Positions 40,644 through 49,676 of a stretch of DNA of 64,000 bases are shown here, in pieces; within the stretch, counting starts at the first letter, position 1; each line of letters starts with the position of its first letter. The stretch spans positions 12,124-76,123 of the forward strand of contig JAZNBG010000034.1 in the NCBI GenBank assembly GCA_045586925.1, in the 5' to 3' direction. The stretch comes from SIG440 sp045586925. GTDB taxonomy: Bacteria > Bacillota > Clostridia > Monoglobales > Monoglobaceae. The translations under genes and the position numbers were made by a program. The notes under the pieces are model-generated. The model worked only from the letters and a program-made list of their open reading frames with translations. It had not been told where the DNA came from and ran no database searches.

Positions 40644-41357
40644 CTTTTTTTTACCCATCATATAGGCAGAAATATTTTTTGAGGCATCAAACCCTTCAAT
40701 ATATGATGCAATCTCAAGAAAATCCACATCACAGCCGCCCAAATCAAAGTCAAACTGTACACCGTCAATAAGGATATCCCGACCTATTCTGACCGAGGGA
40801 TGAGTTAAATCAATCAGGATTTCGGCATCTGCTGTACATTCGTCAGTAATTTCTGCAAGAAAGCCTGTTTCGTTATAGAACCGTTCCTGAAAGCTTGCAG
40901 TATAATGGATGTCAGGTGTACATATAATCAATCGATTTGTGTCATAACATAGTTCTGTCGCAAGATACTCAATTATTCTGTCCATTTTAGATGCCCTTAT
41001 ACAAATTCTGCAGTTTGGGGGAAATATCCTGCATTTTGGAGCAATGCATCTTATACACTGGGGAATAAGAGTAAAAAAAATCTGATTTCCGGGGTTATTT
41101 AAAACACCCAAGTATTCCTTTAACAAAGCTGCGAATATTATTTTATCTGCTTTTAAGTTTTTTAAAATTTTTTCAGCCTTAAGAACAGCCCGCTTTATTC
41201 GCCGGAGCGGTATTTTATCAAGGTCTTCGGCAGTGTAGGGGATACTTATTATAATAAGGTCAAATGGGTTTTTTTTATTAGATATTATTTCTCTTTGGTA
41301 TCTTTCTAAAAGATTTTGAGGTTTTATCCTGCGTTCAGCAATAATACCAATCCGCAC
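40632..41357 (-). CDS. Unrecognised Cys-rich cytoplasmic protein
   Basis: 241 residues starting at GTG after GGAGAG. I do not recognise the family. A strand-loop N-terminus (RIGIIAERR) and helical part lead to a central cluster of five Cys (101, 104, 109, 116 and 119, in CIRCIAPKCR and NCRIC), which could bind zinc or an iron-sulfur cluster. The last part (ILIDLTHPSVRIGRDILIDG then FDFDLGGCD) looks like a beta domain. It follows ctpA by 24 bp and so probably belongs to the ftsEX-envC-ctpA unit. A link to sporulation or division is only inferred from position. Confidence 0.65.
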   Translation of the reverse strand: MRIGIIAERRIKPQNLLERYQREIISNKKNPFDLIIISIPYTAEDLDKIPLRRIKRAVLKAEKILKNLKADKIIFAALLKEYLGVLNNPGNQIFFTLIPQCIRCIAPKCRIFPPNCRICIRASKMDRIIEYLATELCYDTNRLIICTPDIHYTASFQERFYNETGFLAEITDECTADAEILIDLTHPSVRIGRDILIDGVQFDFDLGGCDVDFLEIASYIEGFDASKNISAYMMGKKKLTL

Positions 41358-41381
41358 AACAAGTACTCTCCTGTATCAAAA

Positions 41382-42554
41382 TTAATTCTGTTCGAGAATC
41401 TCGATGGCTGTCTTTAGTTGTATATCGCTATTTACATCAGGCTCATCAAGCGCAGAGTAGTCTTCGATACTCATTTTTACCTCGACATCGGGAGTAATTC
41501 CTTGATGGTCGATGCATACGCCGTCGGGCGTGTAGTATCTTGCATCCGTGATTTTCATAATACTGCCATCCCAGAATTTGAACGGGATTTGCGTAACGCC
41601 TTTGCCAAAAGTTTTTTCACCAACAATGGTAGCAAGCTTGTGTGCACGCAGGGCACCCACCAAAATCTCGCTGGCGCTGGCACTGCCACCATTGGTAAGC
41701 ACAACTATAGGCAGTTGAGATTTACCCTCTTTTGCCATATAGTCGTGTCTTTTGCCGCCTTTATTAAGCGTATAGACAATCTCGCCTTCGTCAATAAATG
41801 AATCTGCAATATTTACAGCAACTTCCATATAGCCGCCGGGATTATTTCTCAGGTCAAGAACAAGGCGTCTCATACCCTCCTTTACCAGACTGTTGTAGTG
41901 CTGTACAAACTCTTCAAAGGTGTTAACACCAAACTGGCTTATGTGAATATACGCATTTTTTTCGTCAAGCATTTCGGAAGTAACGGTTTCTAGCTTGATG
42001 GTTGCGCGGGTCAGCTTTATATCTGTAGTTTTTCCGGATGACTTCTTTAATATGGTGAGAGTAACATCTGTTCCTTCGGGGCCCTTCATATCCGATGCAA
42101 CTTTGTCTACATTTACACCTATAACCGATTGTCCGTCTACACTCAGGATTACATCACCTGATACAATACCTGCTTTTTCGGCGGGAGAGCCTGCCAGAGA
42201 CGAAACAACAATCACGCCCTCACCAGTATTGCCAGCGGTGATATACAGCCCTACACCGGTGTAGTCGTCTGAATCCATACTTTCGACAAAGCTTGCTGCC
42301 TCGTCCTTGTTCATATAAATGGTATAGGGGTCTTTGACGCTTGCTGAAACACCAAGGAGAGCACCATCAACAAGTTCTTCGGTGTCTACATCCTCATAAT
42401 ACATTTTTTCAAGAACTGCAATGCCTGCATTAAATTTAAGAAATTCCATAAAACGCAGGGCGCCGAAGGGGTTTACCGTCATAACCGTACCCAGAGCGGA
42501 GACGATAATTAGAGCTACCGCACAAATAACCAGAACAGATTTTTTTATATACAT
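41382..42554 (-). CDS. S41-family C-terminal processing peptidase
   Basis: 390 residues. The N-terminal signal anchor (VLVICAVALIIVSALGTVMTV) exports the enzyme. A PDZ domain (about 95-175, AEKAGIVSGDVILSVDG) is followed by the S41 protease core with the Ser in NGGSASASE (288-296) and the Lys in EKTFGKG (313-319). Homologues are CtpA/CtpB; CtpB cleaves SpoIVFA in sporulating Bacillus, while others process wall enzymes. The neighbouring M23 hydrolase and FtsEX suggest a role in wall turnover. A 12-bp hairpin separates it from the M23 gene, so it may have reduced or separate transcription. Confidence 0.93.
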   Translation of the reverse strand: MYIKKSVLVICAVALIIVSALGTVMTVNPFGALRFMEFLKFNAGIAVLEKMYYEDVDTEELVDGALLGVSASVKDPYTIYMNKDEAASFVESMDSDDYTGVGLYITAGNTGEGVIVVSSLAGSPAEKAGIVSGDVILSVDGQSVIGVNVDKVASDMKGPEGTDVTLTILKKSSGKTTDIKLTRATIKLETVTSEMLDEKNAYIHISQFGVNTFEEFVQHYNSLVKEGMRRLVLDLRNNPGGYMEVAVNIADSFIDEGEIVYTLNKGGKRHDYMAKEGKSQLPIVVLTNGGSASASEILVGALRAHKLATIVGEKTFGKGVTQIPFKFWDGSIMKITDARYYTPDGVCIDHQGITPDVEVKMSIEDYSALDEPDVNSDIQLKTAIEILEQN

Positions 42555-42623
42555 AAACTACTGACCTTTCAAAATGAAATTTTTAGACCGTGGGAAGTTT
42601 AATGGGTATGTTGTTCTAACAAA

Positions 42624-42656
42624 GTTTCATCCCTTCGCATAAGGAAGGGATGAAAC
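42624..42656 (-). terminator. Hairpin between the M23 gene and ctpA
   Basis: A perfect 12-bp stem GTTTCATCCCTT/AAGGGATGAAAC. Only a short T-run (CTTTG) follows on the minus strand, so termination is probably partial. Confidence 0.55.
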
Positions 42657-42707
42657 ATATATAACATATCCTATGCAGACAAGGATAATTTAATTACTTT
42701 AATTATT

Positions 42708-43856
42708 TTAATTGAAATACTGCATTGGGTTGACTGCTACGCCGTTTATAAGAATTTCAAAGTGGAGGTGGGGACCGGTAGAGTTGCCTGTGGAGCCTAC
42801 ACGACCGATTTGCTGACCTTTTTGAACACTTTGTCCTGTGGAAACACTGTAAGAACTCATATGAGCATAAAGGGTAGCTTTGCCACCGCCGTGGTCAATA
42901 ATTACGCAGTTGCCATATCCTGAATTCCAACCCGCAAGAGTAACAGTACCCGAGTTTGCCGCAACAATTGATGTGCCGTATGCCGCACCAATATCAGTGC
43001 CGGTATGTCTTTTATAAATCCCTGACACAGGATTTTTTCTTCTGGGTGAAAAATGAGAGGTTATGTAATGACAGCTTGGTGTGGGCCATGTAAATTCACC
43101 GCCAACATATGCTTTGCCACGGGAGGAGGAGCTAAGCGACCCTGAAATGCTGCGACGCAGACTTTCCATTGCTGCATCTGCCTGGTCAATAATCTTCTGG
43201 TAGGTAGCGGCATCGCTTTCGAGCTCTTTCATATATGCCTGTTGTTCCTGCTGCTTTTTTACGAGTGCTGCTTTTTGAGAACTCAAGTCACTTTTTGAAG
43301 CCTCCTGAGTTTCCTTAAGGGCTGCTATTTCGTCACGTGCAGCTTCAATTTCAAGGCGGTTTGCTTCCATCTTATCAAATATGTCCTTGTCGTGCTGTGA
43401 AATTTCCTTTACAATTTCAACCTTGTCTACAAAGTCACCAAAATTTTCTGCTGAAAGAAGCATTTCAATATAGCTTACATCGCCTTGTTCGCACATAACC
43501 CGAAAGCGTTCTTTAAACAGGTCATACTGTGTTTCTGCCTTTTTAGTTGCTGCGTCAAGCTTTATCTGCTGTTCGGCAAGAGATTTGTCGGTTTCGGCAA
43601 TCTTGGCATTTACCGCATCAATTTTTGATTGAATATCACCGGCTTCCTTTTCAAGAAGCTCCATATCATGCAGGGTTTTGGCACGCTTTGTTCTTGTACT
43701 TTCAAGCTTTTGCTGTGCCTCGTTCTTTTTTTGCTGCTGTTTGTTTATTTCTGCCTGAGAAGCCGAAACAAATACAGGTGCAACAGATGCAAGTAACCCC
43801 AAAATCATAAGTGCGGCGATAACTGCCGATACAATTTTAACTACTTTTTTGTTCAA
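42708..43856 (-). CDS. EnvC/PcsB-like M23 murein hydrolase
   Basis: 382 residues starting at TTG after GGGAGTG. A signal peptide (about 1-33), a long coiled coil (about 34-230, rich in Gln, Lys and Glu) and a C-terminal LytM domain with HTGTDIG, YAHMSS and GPHLHFE, the zinc-binding residues, all intact. In FtsEX systems the coiled-coil protein is activated by the FtsX loop to cleave septal peptidoglycan. Since the LytM site is complete, this one may be an enzyme itself rather than only an activator. It lies 29 bp after ftsX. Confidence 0.93.
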   Translation of the reverse strand: MNKKVVKIVSAVIAALMILGLLASVAPVFVSASQAEINKQQQKKNEAQQKLESTRTKRAKTLHDMELLEKEAGDIQSKIDAVNAKIAETDKSLAEQQIKLDAATKKAETQYDLFKERFRVMCEQGDVSYIEMLLSAENFGDFVDKVEIVKEISQHDKDIFDKMEANRLEIEAARDEIAALKETQEASKSDLSSQKAALVKKQQEQQAYMKELESDAATYQKIIDQADAAMESLRRSISGSLSSSSRGKAYVGGEFTWPTPSCHYITSHFSPRRKNPVSGIYKRHTGTDIGAAYGTSIVAANSGTVTLAGWNSGYGNCVIIDHGGGKATLYAHMSSYSVSTGQSVQKGQQIGRVGSTGNSTGPHLHFEILINGVAVNPMQYFN

Positions 43857-43885
43857 ATTAAATCACTCCCGATACGTATACAAAT

Positions 43886-44776
43886 CTAAACATGCAGATG
43901 CTTTCTTATAGACATTGCACTGCCTATCATACCAATGCCTATTCCCATGATGAGAAAGGCGAAAATTACAACATTAATAACTTCAGCCGATTGAAGGAGG
44001 GCAATATTGCCCATAAATTCCTGAACGGTGGGGAGCACCGAGCCATAGCCAACCATCACAATGACAGTTGCAGCCAGTGCGCCAACAGCACCAAGCAGCA
44101 TACCCTCAACAATGAAGGGCCATCTGATAAACCAGTTTGTGGCACCTACAAATTTCATAATATTTATTTCTTTTCGTCTTGAAAACATTCCAAGCTTTAT
44201 GGTGTTGGAAATGATAAACACCGAAATTGCTGCCAGTATCAGCAACAGCCAGATGCTGACGTGCTGTATGGTATTGGTGATTGAAAGTATCTGCTGAATT
44301 AAATCCTGTCGGTTTACAACATCTTCAACGCCTTCAATTTTAGACGCAGCTTCGGCGACTTCGTTTGCCTTGGTAACATCCTCAAGTGCCAGAATGTATG
44401 CATCACGCAAGGGGTTGTCCTCTTCAAGAGTGTCTATAACCTCGGCTTGTTCGTGATAAACACCTTCTTTATAGTTTTGCAGGCGTTCTTCTTTGGTGTA
44501 AAGCTGAGCCTCTTTTACATAAGGAATCTCGCTAAGGCTGCTGCCTATAGCACGAACATCGTCACGGCTCATCTCATTGGGCATATATACATTAATTTCG
44601 CACTGTTCTTTTATCTGGTCACCAACCGAGTTAAGATTCATTCCGAAAAGGACAAAAAATCCAAAAAGCACAAGGCTTGCAATGACTATACCAATTGATG
44701 CCAAGGTCATAAGGCTGTTGGATACAAGACCTTTGAAACCCTGTGTGATAAAATATTTAAGATTTCTAAATATCAT
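43886..44776 (-). CDS. ftsX: Cell division protein FtsX
   Basis: 296 residues. Four membrane helices, with an extracellular loop (about 60-160, CEINVYMPNEMSRDDVRAI onward) between the first two that contacts the hydrolase. The start is MIFRNLKYF, 11 bp inside the end of ftsE; the upstream extension of the frame lies within ftsE. It forms the ABC-type complex with FtsE that couples ATP hydrolysis to wall cleavage. Confidence 0.95.
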   Translation of the reverse strand: MIFRNLKYFITQGFKGLVSNSLMTLASIGIVIASLVLFGFFVLFGMNLNSVGDQIKEQCEINVYMPNEMSRDDVRAIGSSLSEIPYVKEAQLYTKEERLQNYKEGVYHEQAEVIDTLEEDNPLRDAYILALEDVTKANEVAEAASKIEGVEDVVNRQDLIQQILSITNTIQHVSIWLLLILAAISVFIISNTIKLGMFSRRKEINIMKFVGATNWFIRWPFIVEGMLLGAVGALAATVIVMVGYGSVLPTVQEFMGNIALLQSAEVINVVIFAFLIMGIGIGMIGSAMSIRKHLHV

Positions 44777-45455
44777 AGCCGTAAGCACCTTCTTCCTCGT
44801 CACGAACCAGATTGCCATTTTCAATGGCAAGAACTCGCATATGCATTTCGTCAACAAAGTTCTTGGCGTGGGTGGCAACAATCATAGTGGTTCCGCGTTT
44901 GTTGATATCGACAAGCAACTGCATAATTTCGTTTGCGGTGTCGGGGTCAAGATTGCCTGTGGGCTCATCGGCAATAATTACCGGAGGCTTGTTTACCAAA
45001 GCTCGGGCAAGTGACACCCTTTGCTGTTCTCCGCCTGAAAGCTGTCCGGGCTTCATTCTTGCTTTGTGGGCAAGCCCCACAAGGGATAAAACATTGGGAA
45101 CATTGCGGCGAATTTCTGCTCTTGATGCACCGATAACCTGCATTGCAAATGCAACATTTTCGTATACAGTTTTGTTTGGAAGCAGCCTGAAATCCTGAAA
45201 AACCATCCCGATATTTCGTCTGAGATAAGGAATGCGGTTTTTGGGAAGCTCGCTTAAGTTCATTCCATTGACAATGATTTCGCCGTTGTTGGGATTTTCT
45301 TCTTTTATAATCAGTTTTGTCAGGGTTGACTTACCCGCACCTGAGGGACCTACCAGAAAGACAAATTCACCTTTTTCGATAAGGAATGAAACATCGTCAA
45401 GGGCACGCACCCCGGTGTCTTCGTATGTTTTGGATACATTTTTAAATTCAATCAT
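44766..45455 (-). CDS. ftsE: Cell division ATP-binding protein FtsE
   Basis: 229 residues. Walker A GPSGAGKST, signature LSGGEQQR, Walker B VIIADEPTGNLD, and the switch His in ATHAKN. The N-terminus MIEFKNVSKTYEDTG is typical. The ribosome binding site is weak. ATP hydrolysis drives FtsX conformational change and activates the M23 hydrolase encoded two genes later. Confidence 0.95.
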   Translation of the reverse strand: MIEFKNVSKTYEDTGVRALDDVSFLIEKGEFVFLVGPSGAGKSTLTKLIIKEENPNNGEIIVNGMNLSELPKNRIPYLRRNIGMVFQDFRLLPNKTVYENVAFAMQVIGASRAEIRRNVPNVLSLVGLAHKARMKPGQLSGGEQQRVSLARALVNKPPVIIADEPTGNLDPDTANEIMQLLVDINKRGTTMIVATHAKNFVDEMHMRVLAIENGNLVRDEEEGAYGYDI

Positions 45456-45508
45456 AATTCTTGCTTGGCCTTTCTGCACTGTCATAAGGACAGGCAATCA
45501 CCCACAGA

Positions 45509-46594
45509 CTAGATTCTTGTGGGCTCTGAAGTAAGATATTTATTAACCATCATAGCTACCTTGAATATAATAGCATCATCAAATTCTCTCAGGTCAAGAC
45601 CTGTGAGCTTTTTGATTTTATCCAGTCTGTAAACTAAAGTGTTTCTGTGCACAAACAGTTTTCTTGAGGTTTCTGATACATTCAGGTTGTTTTCGAAGAA
45701 TTTCTGAATGGTATAGATTGTCTCGCTGTCTAAAACGGAAATAGATTCCTTCTTGAAAACTTCTTTCAAAAACAACTCACAAAGAGTGGTGGGCAGCTGA
45801 TAAATAAGCCTGCCGATACCAAGATTGTCATAGCTGATAATGTTCTTTTCGGTGTCAAACACTTTGCCCACCTCAAGAGCTATTCTTGCTTCGCGGTATG
45901 CACGGGCAAGCTCCTGAATAGAGTCTACAACTGTGGAGATGCCGACGGAAATTTTAACCATAGCCTCAGAATTGATGGTGTCGTGCATTTCCTGAGTTTG
46001 TTTGATAATTTCCTTCATATCAGTGCCTGACTTGATTTCTTTAACGATGGCAATGTCGTGGTCGTCAATGCGTATAACAAAATCTCTTGTTTTGTCAGGG
46101 AAGATGTTTTGAAGTATATCTACCATAGAAATATCCACGCTTTTATGGGTTCTTATAAGGTAGACAACTCTTTCACAGTCAACCATCAGTTTAAGTTCGC
46201 GGCTTCTGTAGATTACATCGTTAGGAAGCACATTGTCAAGAATGACGTTTTTCATAAAACTGTTGCGGTCGTACTTTTCGTCATAGTACTGTTTGATTGT
46301 CAAAAAGTGAGTGCCAAGGAAGGCTGCATAGCCTTTGGCAAGCTCGTCAGTGCCTTCGCAGAAAACAACATAAGTATTTTTGTTGCAGGTTTCAATTTTG
46401 CGGAAAACATAGCCTCCGCCTACATATTCTTCGGTATTTGTTTCAAAATGAGCAATTACCGCCTCGTTTTGATGACCAACCATAGATTCATCGCTGCAGG
46501 CTATTATGTAACCGCTGTCGTCCATTATACCGATTTTTCTGTAAATGTCCTTCTTTAATTGATTGCACGTGTTTTGAAATATTCTGTTTTGCAT
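45509..46594 (-). CDS. CdaR/PucR-type transcriptional regulator
   Basis: 361 residues. N-terminal sugar-diacid recognition-like domain (about 1-130, IGIMDDSGYIIACSD), a GGDEF-like middle (VRIDDHDIAIV and MVKISVGIST) and a C-terminal PucR helix-turn-helix (about 300-355, NLNVSETSRKLFVHRNTLVYRLDKI). Such regulators respond to glycerate or similar diacids; no glycerate kinase gene adjoins. It precedes ftsE on the same strand with a 53-bp gap, so a link to cell-wall control cannot be excluded. It has its own promoter. Confidence 0.9.
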   Translation of the reverse strand: MQNRIFQNTCNQLKKDIYRKIGIMDDSGYIIACSDESMVGHQNEAVIAHFETNTEEYVGGGYVFRKIETCNKNTYVVFCEGTDELAKGYAAFLGTHFLTIKQYYDEKYDRNSFMKNVILDNVLPNDVIYRSRELKLMVDCERVVYLIRTHKSVDISMVDILQNIFPDKTRDFVIRIDDHDIAIVKEIKSGTDMKEIIKQTQEMHDTINSEAMVKISVGISTVVDSIQELARAYREARIALEVGKVFDTEKNIISYDNLGIGRLIYQLPTTLCELFLKEVFKKESISVLDSETIYTIQKFFENNLNVSETSRKLFVHRNTLVYRLDKIKKLTGLDLREFDDAIIFKVAMMVNKYLTSEPTRI

Positions 46595-46649
46595 ATGGAT
46601 ACCTCCGTTTTAAGGAAGAGTAAATATTCTTCCACCATAACACCTCAAT

Positions 46650-46678
46650 ATTATACCGCTTTTTTCTTCAAATTGCAA
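46650..46678 (-). promoter_or_regulatory. Promoter of the CdaR-type regulator
   Basis: On the minus strand TTGCAA (46678-46673) and TATAAT (46655-46650), 17-bp spacer. GGAGGT precedes the ATG. Confidence 0.83.
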
Positions 46679-46724
46679 GTTTTTTGTGCATTTTTTACAA
46701 AAAATTCATAAAAGCTGTCTTAAA

Positions 46725-46794
46725 CCCCGTCGTTACGGACTTTTGAAGTCTTTCGCCCCGATTGCCAACACTATGCTTGTGCTCTCTGCCGGGG
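46725..46794. other. GC-rich structured element between divergent genes
   Basis: About 70 bp stand out from very AT-rich flanks in a 424-bp gap without a supported gene. CCCCG (46725-46729) can pair with CGGGG (46790-46794) and enclose the hairpin GACTT-TTG-AAGTC and a weaker GTG/CAC hairpin, giving a multi-branched fold. It lies upstream of both flanking promoters, so it is not in the leader of either gene as I read them. It could be a small RNA or a mobile repeat; strand unknown. Confidence 0.45.
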
Positions 46795-46949
46795 ATGGAA
46801 AACACAGATATACTAACTTTTTTTGAAAATCGTACGTTTGTTGCACTTTGTAACTAACATTTAACATTTTTGTAATAAAGTTTGTTAATGTTGCGGGATA
46901 AATCTATCTTTATTTCTACATTTTTCAAAAAAATATTTCTTAAATTCTA

Positions 46950-46978
46950 TTGAAAATCAACAAAAAGTAATGTATAAT
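46950..46978 (+). promoter_or_regulatory. Promoter of the SLH amidase
   Basis: TTGAAA (46950-46955) and TATAAT (46973-46978), 17-bp spacer, giving a leader of about 35 nt. Confidence 0.88.
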
Positions 46979-47018
46979 AATATCCGTAATATTGTCAAAT
47001 GAAAAAGGAATGTCTGAA

Positions 47019-48389
47019 ATGAAAAAAACACTTGCGATAGTGATGGATGTTATACTAATATTGCTTGCATTGACGCAAGGTGTTTTTGCGGCAGAGTTTC
47101 CTGACGTCCGGCACACTCATACTAACTATGAAGCGATAATGCATCTTGCCGAACTTGGTGTTATTGCCGGATATGATGATGGTACCTTTTGCCCGGAAAA
47201 GGAGATTACCAGAACAGAGTTCTGTGCCCTTATGGCAAGAACACTTGGTTACAACAAGGATACATATATTATTAAAGATGTACCCTTTGATGACGTCGCT
47301 GAGAACTATTGGGGGCGTGCTTATATTTCGTTCTGCTTTGAAATGGGTCTGATAAATGGTATGGAAGAGGGCGTTTTTGCTCCTGCTGATAAGGTTACTA
47401 TGGCGCAGATTGCAAAAATGTCGGTATGTGCTGTGGGCAAGGAAACTGATGCAAAGGCGTTGAAGGGCGAAAAGTGGTATTCAGGTTATGTCGATGTTGC
47501 AGAACAATGCGGCTTGCTTGACAAAACCGACCAACAGCCCGACGAAAATGCTGTTCGTGCAAATGTAGCCCAGGTGGTATATAATATGGTTATGTCGAAT
47601 ATGGCTGATGACCCAAATGAAGATGATTTGAATCCAGACGATGATGTGGATATTTTCGATGAAGAAGATAGTGAAGAAGACGAAGAACTGACCGAAATTG
47701 AAATGGCATTTATGGAAAAGGATTATTCTGATGTAAAGGTGATTCTGGTTGACCCAGGGCACAACTTTGAAGGTAATGACACCGGTGCAAGATATGAACC
47801 GTACAATGCGGTTGAAGAGGTTATAACATGGGAGATTGCCGAAAAGCTTCGGATAAAGCTTGAAGATATGGGATATATGGTGATTATGACCCGTGAAGAA
47901 ATGACCGACAGCATTGGCAACACATCTACAGTCGAAAGCCTTCAGGCAAGAGTGGATATGGCACATACAAATCTGGTTGATTTGTTTATTTCAATTCACT
48001 GTAATATGGGCGGTGGAACCGGAACTGAAACCTACTGTTTTGCCAATGGCGGATATTCCGCAAGATTGGCAGAGCTTGTTCAGGACAAGATTTCTGCGGT
48101 AACCGGACTTTATGACAGGGGTGTAAAAACTGCAAATTTCTTTGTGGTAAAAAATACCCTGATGCCGTCAATACTTATTGAAACAGGCTTTATGGATACA
48201 CAGAGGGATGCTTTGTTGCTGACAACGGAGTATGGACAAGATTGTTTTGCACAGGCAATCGCCGATGCAGTTTATGAATATGATATGATGGAGCCTTTAC
48301 AGATTGCGGAGTCAGAACTGAAAATTGACGAAGATGAAGATTCGCAAGCGGAAAAGGCAACAGAAGCAGAGGTTGACAATAATGATTAA
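47019..48389 (+). CDS. SLH-domain N-acetylmuramoyl-L-alanine amidase
   Basis: 456 residues. The start is the ATG 9 nt after AAAAGGA. A signal peptide (MKKTLAIVMDVILILLALTQ onward, about 1-27) precedes three SLH repeats (about 29-80, 88-140 and 150-185) that hold proteins to wall polymers. A very acidic linker (about 190-225) follows, then an Amidase_3 domain with VDPGH, a Glu in EVITWE, SIHCN and LIETGF, the zinc and catalytic residues. It should cleave the amide between MurNAc and the stem peptide at the cell surface. It overlaps the U32 gene by 8 bp. Confidence 0.93.
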   Translation: MKKTLAIVMDVILILLALTQGVFAAEFPDVRHTHTNYEAIMHLAELGVIAGYDDGTFCPEKEITRTEFCALMARTLGYNKDTYIIKDVPFDDVAENYWGRAYISFCFEMGLINGMEEGVFAPADKVTMAQIAKMSVCAVGKETDAKALKGEKWYSGYVDVAEQCGLLDKTDQQPDENAVRANVAQVVYNMVMSNMADDPNEDDLNPDDDVDIFDEEDSEEDEELTEIEMAFMEKDYSDVKVILVDPGHNFEGNDTGARYEPYNAVEEVITWEIAEKLRIKLEDMGYMVIMTREEMTDSIGNTSTVESLQARVDMAHTNLVDLFISIHCNMGGGTGTETYCFANGGYSARLAELVQDKISAVTGLYDRGVKTANFFVVKNTLMPSILIETGFMDTQRDALLLTTEYGQDCFAQAIADAVYEYDMMEPLQIAESELKIDEDEDSQAEKATEAEVDNND

Positions 48390-49614
48390 AAAACCGGAAT
48401 TGCTTGCTCCGGCAGGCAGTCTTGCAAAACTTAAAATTGCAATAACTTATGGTGCAGACGCGGTTTATGTAGGCGGTGAGGAATTTTCGCTTCGCGTTGC
48501 TGCCGAGAACTTTACTCCTGAAGAACTTGCAGAAGGTGTGGAATTTGCCCATGAACGAGGTAAAAAGGCTTATCTTACTGCAAACATTATCCCCCATAAT
48601 GCAGATATCTGCAGATATGAGGAGTTTTTAAAAACTTATGCTAAGGCAGGTTTTGATGCTGTTATTTTGTCAGATTTGGGGATGTTTCAGTTGACCCGCG
48701 AGATTGCACCCAATCTTGAAATTCACGTAAGCACTCAGGCAAATAATGTAAACTTTAAAAGTGCCGAAACTTGGTATAAAATGGGTGCAAAAAGGGTAAT
48801 TCTGGCAAGGGAGATGTCCTTTGACGAAATTGCAGAAATTCGTGAAAAGACACCGGACGGGCTTGAACTTGAAGCTTTTGTTCACGGGGCGATGTGCATT
48901 TCCTATTCAGGCAGATGCCTTCTTAGCAATTATATGACAAACCGTGACAGTAATCAAGGCGCCTGCTCACATCCGTGCAGGTGGAAGTATTATCTTATGG
49001 AAGAAACCAGACCCGGCGAATATATGCCGGTTATTGAAAACGAAAGGGGAACTTTTATATACAATTCCAAGGATTTGTGTATGATTGAGCATATTGACAA
49101 GCTGATAAAGAGTGGTCTTGACAGCTTTAAGATTGAGGGCAGGGTTAAAACAGAGTATTATCTGGCAACGGTTGTTAAAGCATATCGTGACGCTATTGAC
49201 AGATATTTTGAAGACCCTGAAGGATTTAAGACAGATTCAAGTTGGCTTGAAGAGCTTAAAAAGGTAAGCCACCGTGATTATACTACGGGTTTCTTTTTTG
49301 GGAAGCCTGACGGCAACGAGCAGAACTATGAAACAAGCTCTTATATTAGAAATTATGAGCTTCTGGGAATTGCAGATGACTATGACCCAACCACGGGATT
49401 GCTTTCGGTTGTGCAGAAGAACAGGTTTTTCAAAGGCTCGGAGGTGGAATTCTTAAGACCTCACGGCGATTATATAAAGCATAAAATCGAGTATATGGAA
49501 GATGAAGAAGGTAACGAACTGGAGATTGCAAACAAACCACAAAGGATTGCTAAAATCCGTATCGATACCCCTGTTGAAAAGGATTCTATGATGAGGGGTG
49601 TAAGGGAGAGATAA
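48382..49614 (+). CDS. U32-family protein, tRNA hydroxylation protein-like
   Basis: 410 residues. KPELLAPAGSLAKLKIAITY and ADAVYVGG begin the U32 barrel, and EAFVHGAMCISYSGRCLLSN with NQGACSHPCRW carries the four conserved Cys. Members annotated as peptidases (YegQ/TrhP, YrrO) are now known to add the 5-hydroxyl to U34 of tRNA using prephenate, a shikimate-pathway product made by the operon in this window; others hydroxylate 23S rRNA. Which RNA is the target here is not decidable. It is coupled to the amidase, an odd pairing. The ribosome binding site must lie inside the amidase gene. Confidence 0.9.
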   Translation: MIKKPELLAPAGSLAKLKIAITYGADAVYVGGEEFSLRVAAENFTPEELAEGVEFAHERGKKAYLTANIIPHNADICRYEEFLKTYAKAGFDAVILSDLGMFQLTREIAPNLEIHVSTQANNVNFKSAETWYKMGAKRVILAREMSFDEIAEIREKTPDGLELEAFVHGAMCISYSGRCLLSNYMTNRDSNQGACSHPCRWKYYLMEETRPGEYMPVIENERGTFIYNSKDLCMIEHIDKLIKSGLDSFKIEGRVKTEYYLATVVKAYRDAIDRYFEDPEGFKTDSSWLEELKKVSHRDYTTGFFFGKPDGNEQNYETSSYIRNYELLGIADDYDPTTGLLSVVQKNRFFKGSEVEFLRPHGDYIKHKIEYMEDEEGNELEIANKPQRIAKIRIDTPVEKDSMMRGVRER

Positions 49615-49676
49615 CTCCCGTCTGAGATTTGTAAATAATATTAAATTATAAATTTTTATTAACAGGAGGTTTAAAA

